Source: Alphaproteobacteria bacterium
GTDB taxonomy: Bacteria > Pseudomonadota > Alphaproteobacteria > Caulobacterales > Parvularculaceae
Assembly: GCA_030433215.1 (NCBI GenBank)
Contig: JAUIMC010000002.1
Coordinates: forward strand, 248,001-312,000
Length of the DNA stretch: 64,000 nucleotides
Direction: 5' to 3'
Under the pieces are notes generated by a model. The model was not told where the DNA came from and did not search any database. It saw only the letters and a program-made list of their open reading frames with translations. Within the stretch, counting starts at the first letter, position 1. Each line of letters begins with the position of its first letter. The position numbers and the translations under genes were made by a program. Below are positions 45,215 through 53,545 of this stretch, piece by piece.

Positions 45215-45250
45215 AAGTATTGTATGCACGCTTTGTTATCTGCGTGCATC
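45215..45250 (-). terminator. Hairpin after ssb
   Basis: ATGCACGC (45224-45231) pairs with GCGTGCAT (45242-45249) in a perfect 8-bp stem; on the minus strand ACAATACTTTTTTAG follows. It is some 50 nt past the ssb stop, so it should terminate ssb ahead of the histone-like gene. Confidence 0.65.
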
Positions 45251-45296
45251 GCCATTTTTTTTCATTTTTTGATTCGTTTTCGCGTTTTTCGCGCGA

Positions 45297-45761
45297 TTAA
45301 AACGGAATGTCGTCGTCCAACTCGTAACTTGATCCGCCTGAAGACCCTCCTCGGTCGGACATTCCGCCCCCATCGCGATTTGAGTCGCGATCGTAACCGC
45401 CGCCGCCGCTTCTTCCGTCGAGCATCACCAGCGAAGAGTTGAAACCGCGCAGCACAACCTCGGTCGAATAGCGGTCATTGCCGTTCTGATCCTGCCATTT
45501 GCGCGTTTCGAGCTGGCCTTCGAGATAAACTTTCGAACCCTTCTTCAGATATTGCTCTGCAACACGCGCCAGGCCTTCGGAAAAGATCGCAACCGAGTGC
45601 CATTCGGTTTTTTCGCGCCGTTCGCCGGTGTTTTTGTCTTTCCAGTTCTCCGACGTAGCGATGCGCAGGTTGCAGACCTGGCCGCCATTGTTGAATTTGC
45701 GCACTTCCGGGTCGGCGCCCAGATTTCCGATCAAAATGACTTTATTGACGCTGCCGGCCAT
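45297..45761 (-). CDS. ssb: Single-stranded DNA-binding protein
   Basis: A 154-residue tetrameric SSB for replication, repair and recombination. The OB-fold covers about 1-110 ([64 protein letters not shown]). A Gly/Ser/Asp-rich linker follows, and the acidic tip ends DDDIPF, the conserved protein-interaction tail. AGGAGAG lies upstream of the ATG. It is divergent from uvrA with a LexA box between, as in several alphaproteobacteria. Confidence 0.96.
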   Translation of the reverse strand: MAGSVNKVILIGNLGADPEVRKFNNGGQVCNLRIATSENWKDKNTGERREKTEWHSVAIFSEGLARVAEQYLKKGSKVYLEGQLETRKWQDQNGNDRYSTEVVLRGFNSSLVMLDGRSGGGGYDRDSNRDGGGMSDRGGSSGGSSYELDDDIPF

Positions 45762-45875
45762 ATCGCTCTCCTGAAAACTGTCTTTTGATAGCTAATCGCG
45801 CGGATTCGGCGCGGGCTCAACGACTGGTTCTCCCCAAGAAAGAAGCCCGGAACGAACCTTGTGCGGCGGACAAAT

Positions 45876-45890
45876 GTTCACACCTTGTTC
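45876..45890 (+). promoter_or_regulatory. LexA (SOS) box, uvrA promoter
   Basis: GTTC-ACACCTT-GTTC is an exact GTTC-N7-GTTC direct repeat, the LexA site of alphaproteobacteria. It overlaps the probable -35 element TTGTTC (45885-45890), with TATATA at 45907-45912 as -10. It lies 79 bp before the uvrA start and 115 bp before ssb, so it may control both. Confidence 0.85.
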
Positions 45891-45968
45891 TGGCTGTCAA
45901 CGTCGATATATAGAAACGCTGACCGCCTGTTCCACACGCCCCTACTATAAAGAGGCCACGCCTTTCCT

Positions 45969-48902
45969 ATGAGTTTGAAATCGATCCGCGTCGCCGGCGC
46001 GCGCGAACACAACCTGAAGAACGTCACGCTGGAATTTCCCCGCGACGAATTGATCGTCATGACGGGCCTCTCCGGTTCCGGCAAGTCGTCCCTCGCCTTC
46101 GACACCATCTACGCCGAGGGGCAGCGCCGCTATGTGGAAAGCCTGTCCGCTTATGCGCGCCAGTTCCTCGAACTGATGCAAAAGCCGGATGTGGACCAGA
46201 TCGACGGGCTGTCGCCCGCGATTTCCATTGAACAGAAGACCACCTCGCGCAATCCGCGCTCCACCGTGGGCACGGTGACGGAGATCTACGACTATATGCG
46301 TCTTCTGTGGGCGCGTATCGGCGTTCCCTATTCGCCGGCGACCGGCGAGCCGATCTCCTCACAGACTGTTACAGAAATGGTCGACCGCTTGATGGGCGAA
46401 GGCGACGGCGCGCGCTTTTACCTCCTCGCGCCCATCATTCGCGGCCGCAAGGGCGAATATAAGAAGGAATTCGCCGAGCTTCAGAAGAAGGGCTTTCAGC
46501 GCGTGAAGGTCGACGGCGAGTATTACGAGATCGCCGACGTTCCCGCCCTCAACAAGAAGCTGAAGCACGATATCGAAGTGGTCGTCGATCGCGTCGTCAT
46601 TAAAGAGGGCCTGCAATCGCGCCTCGCGGAAAGCTTTGAAACCGCGCTCGAGCTTGCCGACGGCATCGCCATCGCCGAAAGCGCCGACAAGAAAGACGCG
46701 AAAGGCGCGCCGCAGCGCAGCATTTTCTCCGCGAAATTCGCCTGCCCCGTCTCCGGCTTCACCATCGACGAGATCGAACCGCGGCTTTTCTCCTTCAACG
46801 CACCGGCGGGCGCCTGCCCCCAATGCGACGGCCTCGGCACGGAAATGATCTTCGACGAGGAGCTTGTGGTGCCCGACGGCTCCCTGGCCTTGAACAACGG
46901 CGCCATTGCGCCCTGGTCCAAGGGCACCTCTCCTTATTACGCGCAAACGCTCCAGGCGCTGGCCCGTCATTACAAGTTCAAGGTCACCGTGCCCTGGGAC
47001 GAGCTTTCCGAAGAGGCGCAGGAAGCGGTGCTGTGGGGCACCGACGAAGAGGAAGTGAAATTCATCTACGCCGACGGCGCGCGCAAGTTCGAGACCGTGA
47101 AGCCCTTCGAGGGCGTCATCCCCAATCTCGACCGGCGCTGGCGCGAGACGGATTCGGCCTGGGTGCGCGAGGAGCTGTCGCGGTTTCAGTCCGTCACCCA
47201 TTGCGAGGCCTGCAACGGCCTGCGCCTTAAACCCGAAGCCCTCGCGGTGAAGGTCGGCGGGCTGTCGATCTCCGAAGCGACGGAGTTCTCCATCAAGCGC
47301 GCCGGCGAATGGTTCGAAGCGCTGGAAGGAAAGCTGACAAAGAAAGAGACCGAAATCGCCGTGCGGGTCCTGAAAGAGATCCGCGAGCGCCTCACCTTCC
47401 TCAATAATGTGGGGCTCGACTATCTGACCCTGAGCCGCGCCTCGGGCACGCTGTCCGGCGGCGAAAGCCAGCGCATCCGCCTCGCCTCGCAGATCGGCTC
47501 GGGGCTGACCGGCGTTCTTTACGTCCTCGACGAGCCTTCCATCGGGCTTCACCAGCGCGACAACGCAAGGCTGCTCGAAACGCTGATGCGCCTGCGCGAT
47601 CTCGGCAACACGGTGATCGTCGTCGAACACGATGAAGACGCGATCCGCGCCGCCGATCATGTGGTGGATATCGGTCCCGGCGCCGGGGTTCATGGCGGCG
47701 AGATCGTCGCGCAGGGCGCCGTCAAGGACATCATGAACGAAAAGAACTCGCTCACCGGCGATTATCTCGCCGGGCGGCGCGAGGTGCCCGTTCCCGCAGA
47801 GCGGCGCCCCGTCAACAAGAAGAAGGTGATCAAGGTCAAGGGCGCGAAGGCCAACAACCTCAAGAATGTCACGGCGGAAGTGCCCGTGGGCCTTTTGACT
47901 TGCGTCACCGGCGTTTCCGGCGGCGGCAAGTCCACCCTCGTCATCGAGACCTTATATAAGGCCGCCGCGCGCCGTCTTTATAATAGCAAGGACGCGCCCG
48001 CCGAGCACGGCTCCATCACCGGGCTCGAACATTTCGACAAGGTGATCGACATCGACCAGTCGCCCATCGGCCGCACGCCGCGCTCGAACCCCGCGACCTA
48101 TACCGGCGCCTTCACGCCGATCCGCGACTGGTTCGCCGGCCTGCCGGAATCGAAAGCGCGCGGCTACAAGCCCGGGCGCTTCTCCTTCAACGTCAAGGGC
48201 GGGCGCTGCGAGGCGTGCCAGGGCGACGGCGTCATCAAGATCGAGATGCACTTCCTCCCCGACGTCTATGTCACCTGCGACGTCTGCAAGGGCCAGCGCT
48301 ATAACCGCGAAACCCTCGAGGTGAAGTTCAAGGGCAAATCCATCGCCGACGTCCTCGACATGACGGTCGAGGAAGGCGCCGAGTTCTTCAAGGCCGTGCC
48401 CTCGATCCGCGAGAAGATGGAGACCCTGAACCGCGTCGGCCTCTCCTATGTGAAGATCGGACAGCAGGCGACCACCCTCTCCGGCGGCCAGGCCCAGCGC
48501 GTGAAGCTGTCGAAAGAACTGTCGAAGCGCGCCACGGGGCGCACTTTATATATACTCGACGAGCCGACCACCGGCCTTCACTTCGAGGACGTGCGCAAAC
48601 TGATGGAAGTCATCCAGGAGCTCACCGACGGCGGCAACACCGTCGTCGTCATCGAACACAATCTCGACGTCATCAAACAGGCCGACTGGATCCTCGACCT
48701 CGGCCCCGAAGGCGGCGACGGCGGCGGCGAAATCGTCGCCGCGGGAACGCCCGAAGACGTCGCGGCGGCCGAAGGCAGCTACACCGGCAAATTCCTGAAG
48801 CCGCTGCTTAGCAAGAAGAGTTCAAAAGCCCCGGCGAAGTCCGCGGCGGCGAAGCGGAAGACGGCGGCGAAGAAAAAGGCGGTGAAACGGAAGGTGGCTT
48901 GA
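45969..48902 (+). CDS. uvrA: Excinuclease ABC subunit A with lysine-rich C-terminal tail
   Basis: Damage-recognition ATPase of nucleotide excision repair, 977 residues, acting with UvrB. Both ABC modules are present: Walker [10 protein letters not shown] (about 33-41) and GVSGGGKST (about 643), with signatures [12 protein letters not shown] and [12 protein letters not shown]. The zinc modules include CPxxG...CPQC and CEACQGDG...CDVCKG. The last 30 residues ([20 protein letters not shown] and on) are a basic AKRKT-type tail not found in most UvrA proteins and similar to the histone-like protein encoded nearby. The LexA box indicates SOS induction. Confidence 0.96.
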   Translation: MSLKSIRVAGAREHNLKNVTLEFPRDELIVMTGLSGSGKSSLAFDTIYAEGQRRYVESLSAYARQFLELMQKPDVDQIDGLSPAISIEQKTTSRNPRSTVGTVTEIYDYMRLLWARIGVPYSPATGEPISSQTVTEMVDRLMGEGDGARFYLLAPIIRGRKGEYKKEFAELQKKGFQRVKVDGEYYEIADVPALNKKLKHDIEVVVDRVVIKEGLQSRLAESFETALELADGIAIAESADKKDAKGAPQRSIFSAKFACPVSGFTIDEIEPRLFSFNAPAGACPQCDGLGTEMIFDEELVVPDGSLALNNGAIAPWSKGTSPYYAQTLQALARHYKFKVTVPWDELSEEAQEAVLWGTDEEEVKFIYADGARKFETVKPFEGVIPNLDRRWRETDSAWVREELSRFQSVTHCEACNGLRLKPEALAVKVGGLSISEATEFSIKRAGEWFEALEGKLTKKETEIAVRVLKEIRERLTFLNNVGLDYLTLSRASGTLSGGESQRIRLASQIGSGLTGVLYVLDEPSIGLHQRDNARLLETLMRLRDLGNTVIVVEHDEDAIRAADHVVDIGPGAGVHGGEIVAQGAVKDIMNEKNSLTGDYLAGRREVPVPAERRPVNKKKVIKVKGAKANNLKNVTAEVPVGLLTCVTGVSGGGKSTLVIETLYKAAARRLYNSKDAPAEHGSITGLEHFDKVIDIDQSPIGRTPRSNPATYTGAFTPIRDWFAGLPESKARGYKPGRFSFNVKGGRCEACQGDGVIKIEMHFLPDVYVTCDVCKGQRYNRETLEVKFKGKSIADVLDMTVEEGAEFFKAVPSIREKMETLNRVGLSYVKIGQQATTLSGGQAQRVKLSKELSKRATGRTLYILDEPTTGLHFEDVRKLMEVIQELTDGGNTVVVIEHNLDVIKQADWILDLGPEGGDGGGEIVAAGTPEDVAAAEGSYTGKFLKPLLSKKSSKAPAKSAAAKRKTAAKKKAVKRKVA

Positions 48903-48958
48903 AATCGATCAGCCTAAGATATTTTTTTGTTTGTCGTTTCTCTTAATATCGCCGTGCC

Positions 48959-50176
48959 TTAGTTAGAAGTGCAATATTCTTGGAATAGCCGGGTGAATGT
49001 TGCCTCATCGACGATTGGAATTGAGTAAGCACGAGCCTTAGCAGCTTTGCCGCTTAAAGAATCCGGGTCACTTGCTACAACCAGTTTCGTTGATTTGGTT
49101 ATTCCTCCTGAAGTTAAACCCGCAGCGACAATCTCCGACACCAAAGTTTGGCGTGGACGAGATGTTTCGCCTGTAAAGACAATTCTATCACCTGGTTTGA
49201 GCATGAATGAATCACTCTTTTTTCTCTCACAGCTCGTTTTCCTTGCCATAGCTAAAGCTTCATCGACATCTGAAGCAGAAAACCCCAGTGCATCAGCAAC
49301 TGCACTCAGATCATTCATTTCGTCATCTGTAACTACGCCATCGGCAAGGGCTTCTTGTGCTATAGATAGCAAGTATGAGCGATGAATCCGAGCAATGGCC
49401 GCTCCGCTCAATCTTGCGTCATTGGCTGCATCAATGAGTTGCCGCCCTTCTGACAAAGAAATTTTCCTATCAAGTAGGGCTTGGTCAAGCACAAGCAAAT
49501 ACGAAGCTTCGTCTTCTGGAACGCCAGGCACCCACGATGCTTTGAGCACGCTATCCAACCAGGATTGCGGATTGGCTTTATGCTCGCCTCGAGAAATCGG
49601 ATTCGGACATAACTTCCCTTTTCTTTTGGGCCAAGCAAAACATCGACTGCAGTCAGACTCTTCCGTCCATTCTCCTTGATTTTTTGCTAAGGTCTTTAGA
49701 TGTGTCAGTAATTTCGCAGTAGCTCGTGCGTCTGCAAGGGCAGAATGAGCATCAACGAGTTCTATGTCGAGGGCCTCACACACGTGCTGTAACTTTGCGG
49801 GGCCGACCAATCTACCCGACCATTTCATAGAACAGAGTGCAGAAGGACGCTCAGGTATTTCATATCCCGTACGTTTAAGTTCACTATGTAAGAATCTCAT
49901 GTCGAAACTCGCATTATGAGCCACGACTATTCTACCAGCAACAAAGTCTAATATCTGATCCGCTACATCAGAAAATTCGGGAGCGTCCAACAAGTCTGAC
50001 GCATAAAGGCCGTGTATATGCGTAGCGCCGATATCACGGCGCGGATTAATAAGGGTGGTCCATTCTTGTTCGATTAAGCCGCTATCGTCAACGAGTACAA
50101 TGCCGACTTCAACGACACGATCATTCCGCTCTGGCGCTAAACCAGTTGTCTCAAAATCAACGACCGTAAAAGCCAT
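48959..50176 (-). CDS. DEDDh exonuclease with C-terminal BRCT domain
   Basis: A 405-residue protein of the DnaQ-like 3'-5' exonuclease family. Catalytic residues are Asp7 and Glu9 (VVDFETTGL), Asp in AHNASFDMRFL, and the His/Asp pair in HSALADARAT. A Cys-rich link follows (CSRCFAWPKRKGKLC), then a helical TerB-like middle (about 210-320, with LSIAQEALADGVVTDDEMNDL). The C-terminal BRCT domain (about 335-402) has GDRIVFTGETSRPRQTL. The gene is noticeably AT-richer than its neighbours. It may act in DNA repair or in defence; no partner gene is evident. Confidence 0.85.
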   Translation of the reverse strand: MAFTVVDFETTGLAPERNDRVVEVGIVLVDDSGLIEQEWTTLINPRRDIGATHIHGLYASDLLDAPEFSDVADQILDFVAGRIVVAHNASFDMRFLHSELKRTGYEIPERPSALCSMKWSGRLVGPAKLQHVCEALDIELVDAHSALADARATAKLLTHLKTLAKNQGEWTEESDCSRCFAWPKRKGKLCPNPISRGEHKANPQSWLDSVLKASWVPGVPEDEASYLLVLDQALLDRKISLSEGRQLIDAANDARLSGAAIARIHRSYLLSIAQEALADGVVTDDEMNDLSAVADALGFSASDVDEALAMARKTSCERKKSDSFMLKPGDRIVFTGETSRPRQTLVSEIVAAGLTSGGITKSTKLVVASDPDSLSGKAAKARAYSIPIVDEATFTRLFQEYCTSN

Positions 50177-50357
50177 AATTGAATTCCTAGATTTTAGTGA
50201 CTTTTAACCGGTGAATGCCTAGCAAACTTAGGGTAGGTTAGCGAAACGTAACCCGCCATTCCTTAATGGACACCACGGTCAAGCCGTGGCGGGTCGCCTG
50301 TTGTCAGGCCGGATCTCTCCTTCCCGATTCCCCACGCTTTAAGCGTGGGGCCCAAGC
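50177..50357. other. Spacer with palindromic repeat modules
   Basis: About 180 bp between two minus-strand genes. It contains the X module (50268-50303) and the Y hairpin (50324-50350) of the dispersed repeat described separately. The promoter of the exonuclease gene probably lies at 50180-50260. Confidence 0.5.
50268..50350. repeat. Dispersed palindromic repeat, copy A (modules X and Y)
   Basis: Module X (50268-50303) has the short hairpin CCACGG-TCAAG-CCGTGG followed by CGGGTCGCCTGTTG. Module Y (50324-50350) is CCGATT plus the 10-bp palindrome CCCCACGCTT-T-AAGCGTGGGG. Near-identical modules recur at 51360 (Y) and 61471-61574 (Y then X). Confidence 0.75.
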
Positions 50358-51182
50358 TTAAAACAACAACTCCGCTTCATAGAGTTCGCGATCTCGCCAG
50401 ATCACTACGGTCGCGGTATCGCCTGAATTCATTCCATCTAAATAGGCATTGATGTCATCCATAGAGGCGACGCGCTGAGAATTGATCGCTTGAACAACGT
50501 CACCATTTTTCAGGTTTGCGCGTGCTGCCGCCCCATTGGGATCAATTTCGGTCAGCTGTACGCCATACGCGTCCGACATTTGACCCGCGACATCGCTCCC
50601 CTCCTCTACCCGTACGCCTACGGCTCCGAATTGCCTCGGCAAACGCTTTAATTGCGATTCATCTGCTTTGTCCGATGTAGCAAGCTTCGTTGTTTGAGCA
50701 GTTTCGTTATCGTCTCCAACATATGCGTCTTCAACTCCGCCACCTTCTATACGCACATCAAAAACAATGGAATCTTCCGCACTGTCTATCGGAGCCAGCT
50801 TTGCCCGCATTGGGTCCGGTTTCAGCTGCATGTTGGCGCCAGTGCCCGCATCCACAATAAACCCAATACCTCCGCCAGCGACGAAATTGCCAGGAATTGC
50901 CGTAGCTCCGCCTTCAGCGCCAAGACGCGAAGCCAGTCTGGCTGTCACTGGTTTATGTCCTTCAAGGTCAAAGGTAACATTGAAGTCGCGTTTTCGGCTT
51001 AGTTGAAGTTCGCAAGGGCTGACGCAATTCCATTCTGTTTTACGTTTTTTTGCCCGTACGACTGTAACGGCTGCGCCGTCCGGCGTGCTTTCGAACCTTA
51101 CCCCCTGCTTTGTTCCACGTACGACAGTTCCACACCCCGCCACACTTGCGGCGGCCAGAAAGAGAATGAAATAGCGAACCAC
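50358..51182 (-). CDS. PDZ-domain lipoprotein
   Basis: A 274-residue exported lipoprotein. The signal starts at a GTG with GGGGG 6 nt upstream: RYFILFLAAASVAGC, with Cys17 the likely lipidated residue. An N-terminal domain begins GTVVRGTKQGVRFESTPDGAAVTV (about 18-41), a PEGA-like pattern, with a Cys pair CVSPC. A C-terminal PDZ domain (about 200-270) contains GVQLTEIDPNGAAARANLKNGDVVQAINSQRV. The gene is AT-richer than its surroundings and is bracketed by palindromic repeat copies. The function may be an envelope adaptor or stress lipoprotein; it is not recognised. Confidence 0.78.
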   Translation of the reverse strand: MVRYFILFLAAASVAGCGTVVRGTKQGVRFESTPDGAAVTVVRAKKRKTEWNCVSPCELQLSRKRDFNVTFDLEGHKPVTARLASRLGAEGGATAIPGNFVAGGGIGFIVDAGTGANMQLKPDPMRAKLAPIDSAEDSIVFDVRIEGGGVEDAYVGDDNETAQTTKLATSDKADESQLKRLPRQFGAVGVRVEEGSDVAGQMSDAYGVQLTEIDPNGAAARANLKNGDVVQAINSQRVASMDDINAYLDGMNSGDTATVVIWRDRELYEAELLF

Positions 51183-51437
51183 TTTTTGCCCCCAGTTTTT
51201 ATTAATACGACACTCTAACAACATAAATATTTATGTGACAAGCTATTGTTAATACGTGGGATGGAGGGTCCTGTGTACTAATATTCTGATGTAAAAGTCT
51301 TCCACTTCTCTACATCGTAAGGGTTTGGATATAGCCTAGGCTAAAAAAGCGCCTCCTCCCCGACTCCCCACGCTTGAAGCGTGGGCTTTAGCGCCCGCCA
51401 GGCGCACAAGGCGGACCATGACTCCACCCCGCCCAGC
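51183..51437. other. Spacer upstream of the PDZ lipoprotein gene
   Basis: About 255 bp. The part at 51183-51350 is AT-rich and should contain the lipoprotein promoter. Module Y copy B (51360-51385) follows. After it the base composition returns to the local GC-rich level. Confidence 0.5.
51360..51385. repeat. Dispersed palindromic repeat, copy B (module Y)
   Basis: CCGACT followed by CCCCACGCTT-G-AAGCGTGGG. It matches copies A and C including the left flank CCT..CCGA, but module X is absent here. It marks the right edge of the AT-rich patch. Confidence 0.7.
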
Positions 51438-53396
51438 TTACTCCTCGCCGCCCATGCAGCCGTGAATATAGCGGCGCTGTTCGTCGTAGAAGCGAAGCCG
51501 GTCGTCATAGTCGTTGAGGCCGTGTCCCGTGCGCGGGAGCTGCACGAACTCCACCGGCTTGTCGTCGAATTTCAGGCGCGTGTAGAAATTTTCGGAATGC
51601 TCGAACGGCACGACGCCGTCCAGGCGGCCGTGAATGAGCATGACGGGGCGACCGACATCCTTGTCGCGAAAAAGCGGCGAGTTGAACTCCAGGTCTTCAT
51701 CGTCCTGAAAGCGGTCGCCGATCAGGCGCACGACATAGCTGTCCCGGTCCGCATATTTCAAAAGGTCGAACAGGTTCGTGACGCCGGCGAAGGCGACGGC
51801 GCACTGATAGAGCTCCGGCGTTTTGATGACGCCCATCAGCGCGGCGTAGCCGCCGTAAGACGCGCCGACAATGGCGATCCGCTCAGGGTCGGCCATGCCC
51901 TCTTCGATGAGCCAGCGGACGCCGTCGGTGATGTCGTCCTGCATGGTTTCGCCCCACTGGCGCCGACCGGCCTTCTCGAACTCCAGCCCGTAGCCGGTCG
52001 AGCCCCTGAAATTCATCTGGAGGACGCCATAGCCGAGCATGGCGTAGGACTGCGCCCAGATATCGAACCCGGCGAAGTCGCGGTGCGCCGGGCCGCCATG
52101 GGGCATGATGATGAACGGAATATTTTTCGCCGCCTTGAGCGAGTCCAGGCCCGGCGGCAAGGTCACATAGGCGGGAATCGACAGACCGTCCCGCGAAGGA
52201 TAGCTGTCGGCGAACTGGTCGCCGAGAACATCGGGCGGCAGGCCCGGATATTGTTCGGGCAGCGGGTGGAGTTTCTTGCCCTCCCGGTCATAGACGTAAA
52301 GTTGCTCCGGAAAATTGGGCGCGCTCACCGACACGATCCCGAAATCCGCATTGTCGCTGAAAGAACTGAAATAGACCGCGCTGTCCGGAAAATTTCTCTC
52401 CAGCTTGGAAATTTCCCCTTTCATCAGGGGATCAAAATAAACGGTTTCCGTTCCCGACGCTTCAAAGGACACGCTCCTTAACGCGCCGGTGCGCATGCCG
52501 ACATCGATGCTGGAAACGTCGAAATCAGGATTGTGGTAGACCTGCTCCACAAAGGCGTTCGTCGCCAGGTCATAGATATAGACGGCGATCGTGTCGGTCT
52601 CGTGGTTCGAGCCCACATAGAGCCGGTTCAGGTCTTCGGTAAAAGCGAGCGGATAAAACCGCTTGTCCACATCGTCGACGAGATGAGACAGGTCCTGATA
52701 TTCCTCTTCTCCGTGAAGGCGCGCGACCAGGACCCGGTTATTATCGCTATCCGCGCCATAGCCGACCCTGACATTGCCATTCCGGTCCGCGGTCCACGAA
52801 TAAACATTGCGGATCCTGTCCTGCACCCTCACCGGCTTTTCGTCGGCGCGGATATTGACCTTATAGACTTCGCGCGAGCAGCAGCCGGACCATTTCTCAA
52901 CAAGGATGTGATCAGGATCGGACGGCAAGATCGAGACGAGCTGGCTTTCTTCGGCAATGCGTCTCAGGGGCTTTTCGTCGTCTTCGCCAAGGCTGTCCAA
53001 AGTCAAGACGAACAGATTGGACGCGAAATACGGGCGCATTCTTTCCCGCTCGCCGTCGACATAGACCGAGACTTTCGAGCCGCCATAGCGGCCGATCCGC
53101 AGGAGAAGCGCGTCGTCGCTAATCCAGCGGGACCACTGAACAAAAACGTCTTCGGTGTCGACGGCCTGGAATAACGGCTCCAGCGCGCCGTCCTGCAATC
53201 GATAAAGGGAGAACGCCCGCAAGTCGCCTTGCGACACGCGCGCCGCGAAATAGCCGCCTGTGGGCGACATTTGCGCGTCCGCCAGATGCGGGGACTGCGC
53301 GAGCGTTTCAATGGAAGGCAGTTCCGACGCTCTTGCCGAAAAGAAAGCGCAGCTTGCGCCAAGCAGAATGACGGAAAGCAAAGCAACTATACGCAC
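51438..53396 (-). CDS. S9 family prolyl oligopeptidase-type peptidase
   Basis: An exported serine peptidase of 652 residues from the GTG start at 53396, which has GGGGG 6 nt upstream and begins a signal peptide (RIVALLSVILLGASCAFFSARA). A seven-bladed propeller spans about 30-370. The alpha/beta hydrolase domain has the nucleophile in GASYGGYAALMG, the Asp in LDGVVPFEHS and the His in TGHGLND. HGGPAHRD is the family oxyanion region. It lies downstream of a TonB receptor gene, so it probably trims peptides taken up by it or generated outside. Preference for proline or alanyl sites is not readable. Confidence 0.9.
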   Translation of the reverse strand: MRIVALLSVILLGASCAFFSARASELPSIETLAQSPHLADAQMSPTGGYFAARVSQGDLRAFSLYRLQDGALEPLFQAVDTEDVFVQWSRWISDDALLLRIGRYGGSKVSVYVDGERERMRPYFASNLFVLTLDSLGEDDEKPLRRIAEESQLVSILPSDPDHILVEKWSGCCSREVYKVNIRADEKPVRVQDRIRNVYSWTADRNGNVRVGYGADSDNNRVLVARLHGEEEYQDLSHLVDDVDKRFYPLAFTEDLNRLYVGSNHETDTIAVYIYDLATNAFVEQVYHNPDFDVSSIDVGMRTGALRSVSFEASGTETVYFDPLMKGEISKLERNFPDSAVYFSSFSDNADFGIVSVSAPNFPEQLYVYDREGKKLHPLPEQYPGLPPDVLGDQFADSYPSRDGLSIPAYVTLPPGLDSLKAAKNIPFIIMPHGGPAHRDFAGFDIWAQSYAMLGYGVLQMNFRGSTGYGLEFEKAGRRQWGETMQDDITDGVRWLIEEGMADPERIAIVGASYGGYAALMGVIKTPELYQCAVAFAGVTNLFDLLKYADRDSYVVRLIGDRFQDDEDLEFNSPLFRDKDVGRPVMLIHGRLDGVVPFEHSENFYTRLKFDDKPVEFVQLPRTGHGLNDYDDRLRFYDEQRRYIHGCMGGEE

Positions 53397-53486
53397 CGGA
53401 CGCCCCCTATGCCCCCCTTCTTTATTGCGCACCCTAAGTAATGCATCGCTTAGGGTCAAATCCGGCTCGGCGCCCGCAGAGGACAT

Positions 53487-53521
53487 GAAAAGGCCCCGGC
53501 GCCGGGAAGGCGCGCGGGGCC
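53487..53521 (-). terminator. Hairpin between the TonB receptor and S9 peptidase genes
   Basis: A GC-rich imperfect hairpin at 53492-53521 followed on the minus strand by CCTTTTCATG. It lies 25 nt past the receptor stop, so the peptidase gene may have partial or separate expression. Confidence 0.5.
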
Positions 53522-53545
53522 GCGTCGGGTTTTGTCCGTCCTGTC

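Noticed and set aside
45851-45858. GAACGAAC as a second SOS element facing ssb
   Set aside because: The two GAAC words have no 7-bp spacer, so they do not form a GTTC-N7-GTTC site on the other strand.
50324-51385. Reading the Y palindromes as ends of an IS200/IS605-type element
   Set aside because: Subterminal hairpins of this sort occur in that family, but no TnpA or TnpB gene lies between or near the copies and no target motif could be shown.
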